From Symbiodinium sp. CCMP2592 (taxonomy: Eukaryota > Sar > Dinophyceae > Suessiales > Symbiodiniaceae), in contig CAJNDT010001213.1 in NCBI GenBank assembly GCA_905221615.1, positions 951,001 through 1,015,000 on the forward strand: DNA of 64,000 bases, given 5' to 3'. The position numbers were made by a program, and so were the translations under genes. Under the pieces are notes generated by a model. It saw nothing but the letters and a program-made list of their open reading frames with translations, did no database searches and had not been told where the DNA came from. Below are positions 1 through 10,800 of this stretch, one piece after another. Numbering within the stretch: the stretch's first letter is position 1; every line of letters begins with the position of its first letter.

Positions 1-64
1 TGTCCTCCAAGTAGTCCAAGAGATCTTGCCTCATGATGCCCCGCTCTGTGCTGGCCTTGATCGC
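1..64 (-). CDS. Possible further 3' exon of the ankyrin/TM gene, cut by the window edge
   Basis: The minus strand has a 3' splice AG at 65-66. It is followed by an open frame of 21 codons reading AIKASTERGIMRQDLLDYLE and onward, up to the window edge. The frame is helix-like and not low-complexity. It lies only 27 nt downstream of the stop that ends the long ankyrin/TM frame at 91. Either the transcript has an intron in between (a GT lies within the last codons of that frame) and the printed stop is not used, or this is a separate gene. No domain is recognised. The splice junction is not proven. Confidence 0.35.
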
Positions 65-90
65 CTGCCGCAGGCACAGACGGGTGCCAG

Positions 91-2198
91 TCACTCTATG
101 GACTTAAGAGCCACAAAAAACTGTATAGAATAGAATGGGGCGGATGCCTGCCGGAGGTGCCAGGGTGGGAGCACGCGCAGCTGTTTCAGGCCGCTCCGCG
201 CCACCACGAACGTCATGACCGCGGCAAAGAAATAGTGTTTTGATGCGAGAAAAGTGAAGATTGTGTTGACGTCTAAGACCACATCCAGCACAAGCAATGC
301 CACTCCAAAATACAGCCCACCACCTTTCCAGGGCCAGGAGAATGCCACTGTTGGCATGATCTTTGTGTTCACTTGGCCAAACTCTTCTGGAGTTTGCGTT
401 TGCAGCAAATCCTTCACAGCCTGCGTCTTTGCTTGCGTGTGCTCTGGATCAATGAAGCTTGCGGGAGGACCCAAGAATATGGTGCCACAAACTTGTACAA
501 TAAGACATTGAGTGTACAAGAGGACCAGGAGAAGGTAAAAGCCGCACAAGATGAGAAAAATCGAACCAGCCTGCAGTGGCGGAGCCCACGAGAACATCCA
601 GTGATTGTTCAATGTGTTGTCGAAGTCACCCCAAACATACCTCATCTTGGTCTCAACCCATTTCGCAAAAAGCGGGTTAAGGAGCAGGCCCGAATCATGT
701 ATTGGCTCCGATAGTTTTCTGCCCGCCCGCTCGAGGAGGAACCCGACCAAACCACAGAAAGCCAAAGTGCGCAGGAGTGCCCACATCCGTCCGGCGAAGC
801 CTCTGCTCAGAACTGTCAGGGCTGGCGCACGGAGCACGGCTCCTATTCCATGGAGGATAATGGCTGGTATGAGATATGACATAACTGCCACCGGCAACCA
901 CCAAGCCCAGTTTGCGACAACCAACACGAATCCCAGCCAAAGCACGGCAATGCAGACTTCTAGCCAGCACCACAGCCTGCGGCGAATGCTATCTTTTGCG
1001 AAGGCTTGGCTGACCAGCAGTTTAGCGCCTTCAAAGAATGGGCAACGCGTGGCATCCTCGTGCATGAGCTTGGTGGACAGGCGCTGCATGAACTTTTCCT
1101 CCACAAAAACCACCGCTGAGGCCAGTAGTGCCACGGTGCCAGGCACCACAAAACTGTTCCAATCTTGCAGAGTTCTCGCGACAAGTGCCATGCGCGTCAT
1201 GCGCTGCTGCAAGTAGTCCCTGGCCTCTGCATTTTCTATTCGGTTCATCAGTGGCGTTCCCGCGGAGTCGTGCCAATCGATGTCGCCGCCACACTGCAGC
1301 CAGCGCTGCAATGAAGCCACGGACAACTCGTAAACACGATCGCACTGCAGCTGCACGGCTGCATCTTTCCAAGCCTCAACATGGGAAAGGTTGCCTCCAC
1401 AGCCCGTGTCGATCACGAAGTTGCAAGAGAGATGGCCGGTAAGCGAATCGGAAGGCGCATCGGGAGGTAGCCTGTCCAGCAGAAGAAGCAGCGCTTCCGG
1501 GCTGCTTCTCTCAGCCACATGAATAGGAGTCGCGCCACTGCTGTCTGTTGCAGATGCCCCTTCAGACCAGTAGTCCAGCAGAAGCTCCAGATACCTGATA
1601 CTGTTGGCGTCAGCTGCTTCATGTACAAGTGTCCAGCCGTGGTCATCAGTGGCTTTCGCCTTGTCGGGAAAGCCTTCCAGCAAGCGCTCCAAGATGTATT
1701 CATTGGGATCGCCCATGTGGACCATGGCTCGCAGCACCACAAATAGCCCCTCCGAGGATAAGCGATCCAGCATCAATTGGATAGCATCATAGTGACGACT
1801 GCTGGCTGCATACGCCATCGGCGTCATGTCCCACGGGTTCTGAGCTAGGAGTCCTTCAGGCCAAGCCTCGATCAGCAGACGCAAGACCTCCAGCTTGTTC
1901 CTCCTTGCTGCCACGTGAAGCATCGAGTCCCTGTATCCATCATCTAGTACCAGTGAACTCACATCGACCTGCTGGGTTCTGTTTTAAGCCCTTTGAAAAT
2001 TATTTATGAATAGGTTCCCTTTATAAGCAAATAAGGGAAATTAAAAATTATCCCAAAGCACAACCCAGCCTGTCCAGAATCCAGAAGTCTCTGAACCTCA
2101 CTTGCGTTGCCCCGCTGCACGGCGGAGATCATGTCCTGCTCCAGGGAGGAGGCCAGTGCACAAAGCCTGCACAGCCATGGCAGCACCAATCGGAGCAT
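91..2198 (-). CDS. Ankyrin-repeat protein with multi-pass membrane C-terminus (two exons)
   Basis: Exons on the minus strand are 2198-2070 (43 codons from an ATG at 2196-2198) and 1968-91 (625 codons plus stop), joined in phase 0 for about 668 residues. The N-terminus is hydrophobic (MLRLVLPWLCRLCALASS), possibly a signal segment. Ankyrin-like repeats follow, with recognisable motifs SAVQRGNASEVQRLLDSG, DSMLHVAARRNKLEVLRLL, WTLVHEAADANSIRYLELLL and ATPIHVAERSSPEALLLLL (about residues 20-200). After a soluble linker there are about six to eight hydrophobic segments between residues 310 and 650, for example LWCWLEVCIAVLWLGFVLVV and SIFLILCGFYLLLVLLYTQ. The layout resembles ankyrin-membrane proteins such as TRP-like channels, but no pore signature or DHHC motif is visible, so no transport function is claimed. 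Ankyrin repeats generally mediate protein binding. Confidence 0.72.
1969..2069 (-). other. 101-nt GC-AG intron in the ankyrin/TM gene
   Basis: Minus strand reads GGACAG|GCTGGG at the donor and CCCAGCAG|GTCGAT at the acceptor. Removing 1969-2069 joins RLLDSGQ to VDVSSLVLDD in frame and rebuilds an ankyrin unit. A GC donor is a known non-canonical choice in dinoflagellate genes. The intron holds no hairpin element. Confidence 0.6.
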
Positions 2199-2254
2199 GG
2201 TTGCCTCTCCTGAATGGGAAGCCGTGTCTAAGATCAAGGCCTTGACAAATCCTA

Positions 2255-2353
2255 CTTAGAGGATCATGGGGTACCTTAATTAGGGTTATAAGTAGATATA
2301 CCTATAGTTACCTTACTTATAACCCCACTTACTAAGTCCCCTGATCCCGCAAG
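2255..2353. repeat. HP-A hairpin element
   Basis: Near-palindrome with ends CTTAGAGGATCATGGG and its complement (degenerate on the right). TA stands immediately outside both ends (2253-2254 and 2354-2355). About 100 bp; the family consensus is about 119 bp. Confidence 0.75.
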
Positions 2354-2547
2354 TACTCTTTCTACTGTTGCCCATGGTAGTCTCGAGGATTGCGCAAGAC
2401 GTGCCCCGGCTTCTTTCTTGAGGCGTGCTTCGGGCGGCGCTAGATGCAGCAGGGCCCACCCATCTAACCTTTTTGGTGATATAGGGATTATATAGGGACT
2501 AGACTACCCGAAGGAGGTTAAAGGTTCCCTACCCTACTACTAGGTAC

Positions 2548-2635
2548 TTAGGGGCACCTTGCTAAACAGCACATGCAAATCAGTAAGCAGAAGCCGTTTC
2601 TCATTCTTGCTGCGACCGGCTCTCAGTGCGGCATC
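2548..2635 (-). CDS. Coding-like exon, product unknown
   Basis: The minus strand shows acceptor CGCTCAG| then GATGCCGCACTGAG, an open frame DAALRAGRSKNEKRLLLTDL and onward, and a GT donor (CCCCTAA|GTACC). It runs 88 nt. It sits between an HP-B hairpin (2674-2779) and the ankyrin gene on the same strand, so it could be an upstream exon of that gene; the junction cannot be fixed by eye. No domain recognised. Confidence 0.4.
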
Positions 2636-2673
2636 CTGAGCGCGGTGGTATATGCCACCAGTGGCTAGATTCT

Positions 2674-2779
2674 AGAGAGTCAATACCCCTTAATTGAGGA
2701 ATATATGGCTTAAATTCTAAAGGACTTCATATTATGATTTAAGCCATATTCCTTAATCAATGGGTATTGGGCTCTCTGA
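2674..2779. repeat. HP-B hairpin element, left end decayed
   Basis: Arms AGAGAGTCAATACCCCTTAA and its near complement ending in GGGCTCTCTG, with an A/T-rich centre TTCATATTATGATTTAAG shared with other HP-B copies. The terminal CCC is lost on the left. Confidence 0.7.
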
Positions 2780-3025
2780 AATTCTACACATCAAAGGGTA
2801 CTTGCCCTGCGCTGCTTCTCACTCACGCTTCAACCTCAGATTTGCCTTCGATCAGCCGCCGTCAAGAGACGAGGCTCCAGAAATCACGCTGCAGCCGAGA
2901 GATAGGATGGCCACAAGGCTCGGATGGTCTCGGCTGCGCTGTATGTGTGCATAGATGTGTGTACAGTGTATATGTATATGTTACAACTTGTATGCCATAT
3001 GCTACTTGTATGTTCCATGGGTGTA

Positions 3026-3027
3026 TG

Positions 3028-3077
<50 letters not shown>

Positions 3078-3131
3078 TGTATGTATGTATGTATGTATGT
3101 ATGTATGTATGTATGTGTGTGTGTGTGCGTA
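3026..3131. repeat. (TA)n / (TATG)n / (TG)n microsatellite
   Basis: A run of TA, then about 20 TATG units, then TG. All open frames here are repeat translations. Confidence 0.95.
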
Positions 3132-3199
3132 GTTGTATGTGTGTGTAAATGTATACATATGTCTTATGTATGCATATGTTATGTGTGTGCATAGCTGCA

Positions 3200-3301
3200 C
3201 TAGCTCGCCATCTGCGCAGTTGGCCAAGTGACCATTATCCGGGCCGCCTCCGCGCCCGCCACGGACAAATACAGACAAATAGGCTTGTCGGCCTCCAGCA
3301 G
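3200..3301 (-). CDS. Coding-like terminal exon, paralogous to the exon at 56715-56938
   Basis: The minus strand shows acceptor TTTTCAAG| then an open frame LLEADKPICLYLSVAGAEAA, RIMVTWP and a TAG stop at 3200-3202 (34 codons). It aligns with LLDAEHPACIHLAVAGAELG, RILSMWP in the terminal exon at 56715-56938, including the VAGAE and W-P positions. Two diverged copies keeping this frame argue for real coding sequence. Function unknown. Confidence 0.5.
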   Translation of the reverse strand: MLEADKPICLYLSVAGAEAARIMVTWPTAQMAS

Positions 3302-3334
3302 CTTGAAAATGTAGAGACATGGCCATCACCTCAG

Positions 3335-3396
3335 CAGCCGCGTGTTGTCGCTGTTGACGATGACCAGGTAGCCCATGATGACTGGCGCGTCCACCT
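3335..3396 (-). CDS. Coding-like segment upstream of the 3200-3301 exon
   Basis: The minus strand shows acceptor GAGTTCAG| then VDAPVIMGYLVIVNSDNTRL and a GT (CTGCTGAG|GTGATGG). The gap to the next exon is only about 28-36 nt and is flanked by a CTGCTG(G)AGG direct repeat. The junction is unresolved: a very short intron, a deletion or two gene copies are all possible. Confidence 0.35.
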
Positions 3397-3460
3397 GAAC
3401 TCTGGGCCCTGAAACCCTGAACCCACCAAGCCAGGCGCCCTGTTATTCCTGGACACCTTG

Positions 3461-3580
3461 CTTAGAGGATCATGGGACTTAGTAAGTAGGGTTATAAGTA
3501 CCTTTGTTAGGGTTATAAGTAGATATATCTATAGTTACCTTACTAAAAACCCCACTTATTAAGTCCCCTGACCCTCCAAG
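3461..3580. repeat. HP-A hairpin element
   Basis: Full-length foldback: CTTAGAGGATCATGGGACTT on the left, complementary GACCCTCCAAG on the right, internal GGGTTATAAG motif doubled. Confidence 0.85.
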
Positions 3581-3639
3581 CATAGTATCCCTTATAGACC
3601 CTTTTCAAGGAACCCTACTCCAATTATTGGGGCCCCTCC

Positions 3640-3845
3640 CTACACCCTGAATCCTAAACCCTAAACCCTTTTCCAAGTCCCCTGATCCTCTAAGTAGACC
3701 CTAAACCCTAAACCCTATAGATCCCTTTAAGGAACCCTCTAGATCCCTTTAAGGAGCCCTTCAAGGAACCCTACTTACTAAGTCCCCTACCCTATAGCTC
3801 CCTTTAAGGAACCCTACTTACTAAGTCCCCTGATCCTCGAAGCAA
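3640..3845. repeat. Stuttered HP-A right arms with TTTAGGG-type repeats and spacer words
   Basis: AAGTCCCCTGATCCTC-like HP-A right ends occur three times (about 3676, 3780 and 3820). Between them lie CCCTAAACCCTAAACCC and ATAGATCCCTTTAAGGAACC words. This is one of the composite structures described in the findings. Confidence 0.65.
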
Positions 3846-3906
3846 CCTGCAGCTCCCTTTAAGGAACCCAAGTATCTATAGATCCTCAAAAGGGACCCTT
3901 ACTAAT

Positions 3907-4035
3907 AGGGCCCCAAAAAAGCACATAAGCAACAATGAGGATAGGGATATCCCATATAAACCCCCTTATAATGAAGCCCAATAAGGTAGGGATACCCCGG
4001 TAAAATGCTTATGCTTATGTGCTTTTTGGGTCCCT
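3907..4035. repeat. HP-O hairpin element, single copy here
   Basis: Arms GGGCCCCAAAAAAGCACATA and TATGTGCTTTTTGGGTCC enclose about 90 bp, including CCTTATAATGAAGC. Confidence 0.65.
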
Positions 4036-4137
4036 AAACTAAGTCCCCTGATCCTCTAAGTAACCTTGGGCATCGGCTCCGTGAGGCTTGCGGCAGCTGC
4101 GCAGCGGCGTGCCTCTCGCAGGTGCCCATGTAATCAC

Positions 4138-4335
4138 AGGGACCCTTAGGGGGGGTAAGGGGGAGGGGGGTTTAGGGTTTAGGGACTATACTTCCTTAAA
4201 CAAGCCTATACTTCCTTAAGCGGGGTTTAGGGTTTAAGGTCTAGGGTTTAGGGTTTAGGGATTATACTTCCTTAAACAGGCCTTACTAATTCCTTATTGT
4301 GGGTATTAAGGCCCCGCTACCCCACTAAGGGTCCT
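4138..4335. repeat. TTTAGGG-type tract within an imperfect inverted repeat
   Basis: GGGTTTAGGG runs at 4166-4262 are interrupted by three near-identical ACTATACTTCCTTAAAC words. AGGGACCCTTAGGGG on the left pairs with CACTAAGGGTCCT on the right. Confidence 0.5.
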
Positions 4336-4401
4336 CATGATGGTAGTATGTAAGCCGACATTCCTGCGATGGCTAAAAGTAAGAAAAGGTTTCTTAACAA
4401 G

Positions 4402-4482
4402 CATACATACATACAAACAAACATACATACATACATATGTGTGCATGTGTATATATAGATATATAGAGAGAGAGAGAGATAT
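4402..4482. repeat. CATA / GA-type microsatellite
   Basis: CATACATACAAACAAACATA followed by TATAGATATA and GAGAGAGA runs. Confidence 0.9.
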
Positions 4483-5026
4483 TTAGATATCAATATAACT
4501 ACAATCTATCGAATAGAACGACATCACATAAACAGATTTTTCTTTATATGGTACAGTTTGGTGATCTGCAAAAGTTGGATTCAACTCAAGGCAAAGCGAG
4601 CGAACAAGTTCGAAGTAACCCAAGGTGCATTGTTACAGAAGCCTGGTACAATCCTATTCTCGGGAACAGTTCTCTTCTGGCAGGCATTCATACGTCGAGC
4701 CCTCGCATCTACGATCTGCAGACTGTGAAGCACCCGATAATGGACTCTAAGCCCACAGAACCTGAGCTTCTTCTCGGACAAGCTTCAACATTCCGAAGGC
4801 AAAACACATTCCTTCTACCTACACTTTCCACAGGGCTACATCGTAAGCCAAACCCTAAAAACTTGCGAGGTTTAGGCTGCAGGGCAAAGGACTACTGTAG
4901 GTCTGTTGCTCAAGGCGTAACGTTTCGGCGTCAAGGTTCGGGTTTGTTCACGCTAACGGTGGCCAGACACGTCTGCGAGTAAAATGCCAACCTCTGCAAT
5001 ACCGTTGACCCCGAACCCAAACCTCC
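4483..5026. other. Stretch without a supported gene
   Basis: Contains a 144-codon plus-strand open frame (4548-4982). It has no recognisable motif and no homologous copy in the window. I see no feature I can support. Confidence 0.4.
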
Positions 5027-5028
5027 TA

Positions 5029-5141
5029 TAGTAGAAGCCAGAAAGTTGGAACATGGCTTTAGGAGGATTAGTGCTAGGATCCCTTATACTTTACCTTAAG
5101 GGCATGGGGACAATGATGTTCCAACTTTCTGGCTTCTACTA
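5029..5141. repeat. HP-G hairpin element, with TA duplication
   Basis: Terminal inverted repeats TAGTAGAAGCCAGAAAGTTG... match perfectly over 25 bp at both ends. TA lies outside both ends (5027-5028, 5142-5143). Confidence 0.88.
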
Positions 5142-5143
5142 TA

Positions 5144-5880
5144 ACCGTAATATAGGTGACTTCATGATTAGAATAAGTTTGGGGGTGTAATATACTGCAA
5201 CTTTGATAAGAACCCAGAAGATAGTATTGGTGATGATTTAAGAAGCCCCAAGCCCTGAACCCTAAACCTTTCCGTGCAGCATCCGAGGCTGTGAGAAAAT
5301 CGAACTCGATCGTCGAAACCGACAAAAATTTTAGACTGCATCATAGGGGCCCGTAAAGGGGGTAGGGGACCATATTTCTTTACATTAGCCTTATTAGGTC
5401 CTTATCATGGGCATTAAGGCCCCCCACCACCCACCCGGCCCCTACCGCCCTAAGTGTCCCTATGACTGTAAGGTTTCGGGTTTGTTCAGGCTGGCACTTA
5501 TGGTCCCGGGCTTCGGACCTGGACCTCAAACAGCAGAACAAGTCTTGGGGGGGGTGGTAAACCCAAAGTAAAACCCCTAATAAACCTTAAACCACACCCT
5601 CCCATACTCCCTAGCCTGCGAGACACGGATGACCCACAGGACCAAGCTTACCTTTGCCGGCAAAAAATATCGCAGGTTTAGGGTTCACGCAAGTTTTTCT
5701 TGGGTTTGTATGTGCCTCATACTGACTTGTAGGGTTTGGGACTCTTGAGAAGGGGTAGGGTGTCGGATGAGGATCAGTTTGTTGGGGGCCAGGGATATTC
5801 GGGCCCCTTCCTTCTTTGGCCCCAAAACCGCATAGCAAACTACAGCTTTAAGAACTTATGACCCTCAACCGAGGTACACA
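5144..5880. other. Non-coding stretch with degenerate repeats
   Basis: Holds an imperfect inverted repeat at about 5344-5466 (ATAGGGGCCCGTAAAGGG against CGCCCTAAGTGTCCCTAT). There are scattered telomere-like words, but no gene. Confidence 0.4.
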
Positions 5881-6279
5881 TGAAGCTGCTAAAGGTCATG
5901 TTGGCAGGCCTTCTTATGGTCAAGACCACCCTCGTCACTACCTCGTGCACCAACGGTTCTCTTAGTTCTCTGACAGTCTTACACACACGGTTTAGGGTTG
6001 AGGGTCAAACTAATGCAAGAAACAGTGCTGACATGTTTCACGATAGCAACTCTGTGGAAGACTTCGGCGGACCGTACTCAAACACCGCCGTGGGAGACGA
6101 TCGAACAAACAAACACGGCCGGCACGAATCAAGAACGACGGCATGACAAAACACAACTAAACCAACCGACTTCCCTGACCGCAACACAGCGCGACGTCAC
6201 AAAGGATGACACACAATGCAACGCTGCTCATTCTCCGACCCATGACCTCCGGAGCCTTATATTCAAGAGTGCTCTGTAG

Positions 6280-6392
6280 GTCTGTATGTCTGTATGTCTG
6301 TATGTCTGTCTGTATGTCTGTATGTGTGTATGATGTGTATGATGTGTATGCATGTACTTATGTGTATGCATGCATGCATGTATGTGTGTATA
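6280..6392. repeat. TGTATGTC / TGCATG microsatellite
   Basis: Runs of CTGTATGT, then GATGTGTAT and GCATGCATGCATG. Confidence 0.9.
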
Positions 6393-6459
6393 AAAACACG
6401 CGCACACATTTTGCCATGCGCATGCAATCGTACTCATTCATGTGGTCAGTTACTTAGCA

Positions 6460-7196
6460 TAACTGAAGACAGCCCCGAGTTGAATCGAATGTCCTACTTC
6501 TGAAGGCTACCATGTGCTTGAAACTTGAAACCCCAAGAACCCAAAAGCCTTACTTTAAGTAGGCTTTGGTGTTCTGGGCACAAACGCACACAAGCCAAAG
6601 TAACCGGGTCGAGGGAAACACAGTTAGAGCACTGAAGCGGAAACCTTTAACTCAAGACCGCGACCTGGGGAACATAATGGTCTTGGTATTGACAACGAAG
6701 AAGTAAGGGGTACCAAAAAGTAACAATCGTAGAACAATACTGACAATGACAGTAATCACCCATGACAACATGACAACCACAAAACCTGGACCCTAAGACC
6801 CAGTTCATGAACCAGCAAGCTAAACTCTATTGCAACCCCAGAGCAGGATCCAGAAAGGTTGCACCGCTCTGCACGGAGTTTCAATTGCACCCTCTAGTCC
6901 TTGATCACAAGGCACTCTCTGTGAGTTGCGGACCTATGCAGGCAGCCACTGAATGCCGCCTGGACACAGGGTTTAGGGTGAATCCGAAAGCCTGAGACTC
7001 CCTTACGCCCCGGGTTCTCCTGCCTAAGGGTGGTTTAGGGCGCATGAAACCCCCCAAAAATCAGAGAGCCCAACACTTCGCGTTACTCACGACAGTAGGA
7101 TTCGTTACCTATACTCAGCGACTATTCCACGTCTTCATTGGGAAGTGGATTACAACGAAGACTCGGACTGCTGCTTGGCGGCTTCATAGAGTTTGG
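6460..7196. other. Stretch without a supported gene
   Basis: No repeat family member, no frame with recognisable motifs and no RNA gene was seen. Confidence 0.4.
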
Positions 7197-7301
7197 TACG
7201 GTGGATGATATCGATGCTGCATTACATTAATGACCCTAGACTATGGGAATTATGGTATATTCCTGATTATGGGTAATGCAGGATGTATATCATCAACCGT
7301 A
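7197..7301. repeat. HP-F hairpin element
   Basis: Left arm TACGGTGGATGATATCGATG, right arm ATGTATATCATCAACCGTA. The inner GTAATGCAGGA and CCATAGTCTAGGGTCATTAA (minus sense) are shared with copies at 33189 and 48218. Confidence 0.8.
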
Positions 7302-7434
7302 GTGTCAAGAGTAGCGGACACTAATCTAAAAGCTCAAACATTAGGAAACTTAATAGAAGAACCTCCCAAAAGGGATCCCCATGCCAACCTAGACCCCTGA
7401 GACACGAACAGCCCTCGACGAAGGAACGGAGTAG

Positions 7435-7439
7435 GGTTC
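7435..7439. repeat. Target-site duplication GGTTC, left copy
   Basis: GGTTC lies directly outside the left LTR and is repeated at 17501-17505 outside the right LTR. It is the 5-bp duplication expected for Ty1/copia integration. Confidence 0.93.
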
Positions 7440-7784
7440 TGTGGAATGTATCTTCCCGATACAGGGCTTCGTCTCCTCGTTCTAAACAGCGTGGTTAACA
7501 CAGAAAGACAAGCCGTGGGGCCATGCACAACGGAGCAGGATGCTTTTTCTCCTTCTACAGCGACACAGTGACTAACGCTTCTGTGCACAGTTAGTCTTAA
7601 GCATATTAGCTTATGCGACGCAGTGGCTTCTGCCGATCATGGCATAAGGTTGCCAATGGCTTCTGCCGATCATGGACTCAGAAATCACTTCATGAGCCTT
7701 CAATCACACATATACAAGGGTTCCCAACTGCACAAGCTCCACTCATGCACTTTACAAAAGCGAGGGGGGCTCGGGACATCAACA
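7440..7784 (-). repeat. 3' LTR (345 bp)
   Basis: In element orientation it begins TGTTGATGTCCC and ends CATTCCACA, with TG...CA termini. It matches 17156-17500 except for one base. Confidence 0.95.
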
Positions 7785-7793
7785 CCCCTCCTT
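7785..7793 (-). other. Polypurine tract
   Basis: Element strand reads AAGGAGGGG immediately before the 3' LTR, the normal place for the plus-strand primer of reverse transcription. Confidence 0.7.
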
Positions 7794-7818
7794 GGCTTGA
7801 ACGAAAGATCACAGCCAC

Positions 7819-10800
7819 TTACATAGGCCTTTCCGTGACCTCTCGCTGCCCTGGTATGCACTTTGCACACACATCCTTCTGAAGAAACTTCGTAGACCGA
7901 TTCAGAGTGCTGCAGTCTCGTGTAGCGTGAACGCATGTTCCAGAGGGTGTTACAAATACGACCTTGGGCATCTCCTTCAGCATTTCAACCTGCGTTCCCA
8001 CCGAACGAGTTCGGTGTCCTCTCTCATCCCCAGCGATAGGGCCTAAAGGTGGCCCTTGAAGAGTTTGTGCTCGGTAGCGTCGATCATCTTCTTCAACCAA
8101 ATCTTCATAGGTAGGGGGCGGAGGCGGAGGTGGAACCCTTCGCTGTTGCCGCTGTGCCCGTCGTTCCCTCAAGAAATCTTCATCTGCCGCACATGAGCTA
8201 AAAGGGTCTGGAGGTGGCGGAGGTGAATCGCCTCTGCCCATCACTGTCTTTGGGACTGACGAAGAGGAACTTGAGCTCTGCGACAGGATTCCGGAAAGGT
8301 CAACTCCAGTAGCCTCTGCCAACTGAACCATCCTCTCCCTCTCCTGTGCACTCAACTGCATAGGACTCGACCGTAGCAGGGAGTTTAGCTCCCTCATCTC
8401 TTTCTTCGACAGTCTTTGACTTTCTTGCACAGCCCTCAATCGAAGCGCCTTTCCTCGATTGCGCCAGCAAATGCGCCCGCACTCCCAGATCGCAATAAAG
8501 CAGATCCCCAGCATTGCAACCACACCATAAAGTTCCAAAGAGGAATCCACAGCCAAGGCAGTTGGGACTTCGGGGTTGATCACTTCACCACTAGCTTTAG
8601 CTATGTTAAGTAACACAACCAATAGACCCAAACAACAACCCAAGCCCTCCGGATTCGTATGTGGAACTGTGGGTGTTTGAGCTCGCTCTGCTGGCTGCTG
8701 TTCTGCTGGCTGATGCTGTGCTGGCTGCTGTTGTGCTGGCCGCTGTTGTGCTGGCTGCTGTTGTGCTGGCTGCTGACCTGCTAGTGCTCGAACTTGCCGT
8801 AGGCGAACATGGTCTCCTGCTGCAGCAAGTCCCCAGAACAACATCATCTGATTCATTCTTTGAGAAGCTAACAACTTCGTAAGACCGTCTGCCAGTTGTT
8901 GATCACCTGGGCAGTACACGACCTCCACCCATCCTTGCTCAACCTTCTGGCGTAAAGCTCGATGCCTCACCTTCAAATGGCGGGTTTTCCAACTCCCTCC
9001 TTCGGAAGTTGCCAAAGTGATCGCCGCTGCATTGTCAACGTAGATCACCCGCTGGTTCGGTGTCTCGCCCATGTCTGTGAGTAAGGCATCAATCGATTCC
9101 ATTTGTTGACATCCATGGTGGGCCGCCACTAATTCGGTCTCCGCCGAACTTGTAGTCACCAACTGCTGACGCGAACTCCTCCAGGCAATTGGACAGGTAC
9201 CCCAAAAGGTCACAGCTCCCCCATGGCTTCGATCTCCATCCGGAGCATACGAAGAGTCCGTGTAGGTGACCAACGTAGGCGTCCCTCCCGTCCAAAAACG
9301 CAGCCTCCACGAACTCGTATGGTTGAGGTAGGACATGGTTTTCCTACCTATCGCTGCCACCCGCACAGGATCTCTTGTAGTCAAACTCGACATAATACTC
9401 ACCACATAGGCAAGGTCGGGTCTGCAACGTTGCGCCATCCAAGCCAGCTCGCCCGTCAAGGATTGCGCCAGCTTGAGGTCCTCGGGCGTGAAGGTCGGGG
9501 GGTCAAACTCAGGGCTGAGCGTTAAGGTCTCCTTTGTAGCCGGTAGTAGCGATTTGTCCTCCGGCTTCACACCTCGATGCCTAAGCACTTCTTGAAGGTA
9601 ACCTTCTTGATCCAAGGTGTATCCCTCAAACTCATCCACTTCATTACGGGCTTCCCGTATCTCCATTCCAAGAAAACGAATCGGTGAGGTAGAGGAGGTG
9701 TATTGGATGGGGGTGGTTTCCCAAGTCCCCGAAAGCCACTGGTAGATATCATCACAGACGTCCTTGGGCCCTGCAATGAAGAAGTCGTCTACGTATATTA
9801 TAACCAGGCCAACAACAACGCCCTCACTGTTCCGCACCTGCCAAACTTCGGAGTCTGCAACTCCTTGATGGAAGCTCAGTCCTCCCGGAGTGGTTGCCTG
9901 CTTCATGATGCCCGTCCTGTGATTTCCCCACCATCGGGGACTACTTCTAAATCCATAGAGTGCCATATGCACTGACCACACCTCGCCGGGCTGAGCTAGC
10001 CCAGCTCGCACTAACACTGCTGGTGGCCGGAGGGCCAACAGGGTGCCCTTGGGCACCGGCGCCCGTAAAAAGGCGCTCACCACATCGCCTGTGCAGATCG
10101 CCCATACTCTTCTGGCTGCCTGAGCGACCCCCAGACGCACAGCCTCGGCGGCTGCACCACCAGAGTAGTTTTGCTCCGAGTCGTCCTTGGCCTGGAAGTT
10201 TCCACATCCCACTATACGGGCCTTGCGACGATACTTGGTTCCAGGTTTGCTTGGGGGTTTCACCGTATATACGGCCTTCCCCGGTACGACCTGAACCCCA
10301 GGTAGGTTCAGGTAGTCCTTCGCTGCCTGCCCCACCAGCCGCTTGATGGCTCCGATGTCTTCGAGGGTGCTCATCTCGGCCTTGAGGGCCTGAATCCAGC
10401 TCGGTAGGTGCTGGTCAACCTCACGTGGGTGAACTGTATGAACAACGCGTAGTTCATCCTGCAGCGACTCCAGAATCTCCTCGATCCCGCAGGTGTAAAG
10501 GTTGTCTGCCGCAGCCTTTGCGCATCTAACAACATCCTCTTCCACCTCGATCGCGGGGTCCTTTTCGCCGAAGTTATGAACCACATCCCCATGCTCTATC
10601 ACCCATGGTAGGTGCAGCGCTTCATTGTGTTCTTGTACTTCAGCACGCTTGATCATGTACTCCTCGTCCTCCTTATCGGGAATCCGGAAGCCCGCGGTGC
10701 TCAAGAGCTGAACCTCTTCATCCTTAAGCTTCTTCCATCCACCAATAGTATGCGCAGCCAACAAAAGTCTCGTACCATCACTCGGTTGTACTGCACAGTG

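Noticed and set aside
2860..3330. Open frames of 100-155 codons rich in Tyr/Val/His/Thr
   Set aside because: They run through the TATG/TG microsatellite; only the two islands at 3200-3396 look coding.
4548..4982. 144-codon plus-strand frame
   Set aside because: No motif, no paralogue in the window, no splice support; length alone is not enough in this sequence.
5880..6146. Small frame starting with a signal-peptide-like MKLLKVMLAGLLMV
   Set aside because: A telomere-like GGTTTAGGGTTGAGGG run lies inside the frame and the rest is featureless.
7334..7588. 84-codon frame sharing its N-terminus with the polyprotein
   Set aside because: It is the 3' LTR copy of the frame that runs through the 5' LTR, then reads into host flank; it starts from GTG and is not a gene.
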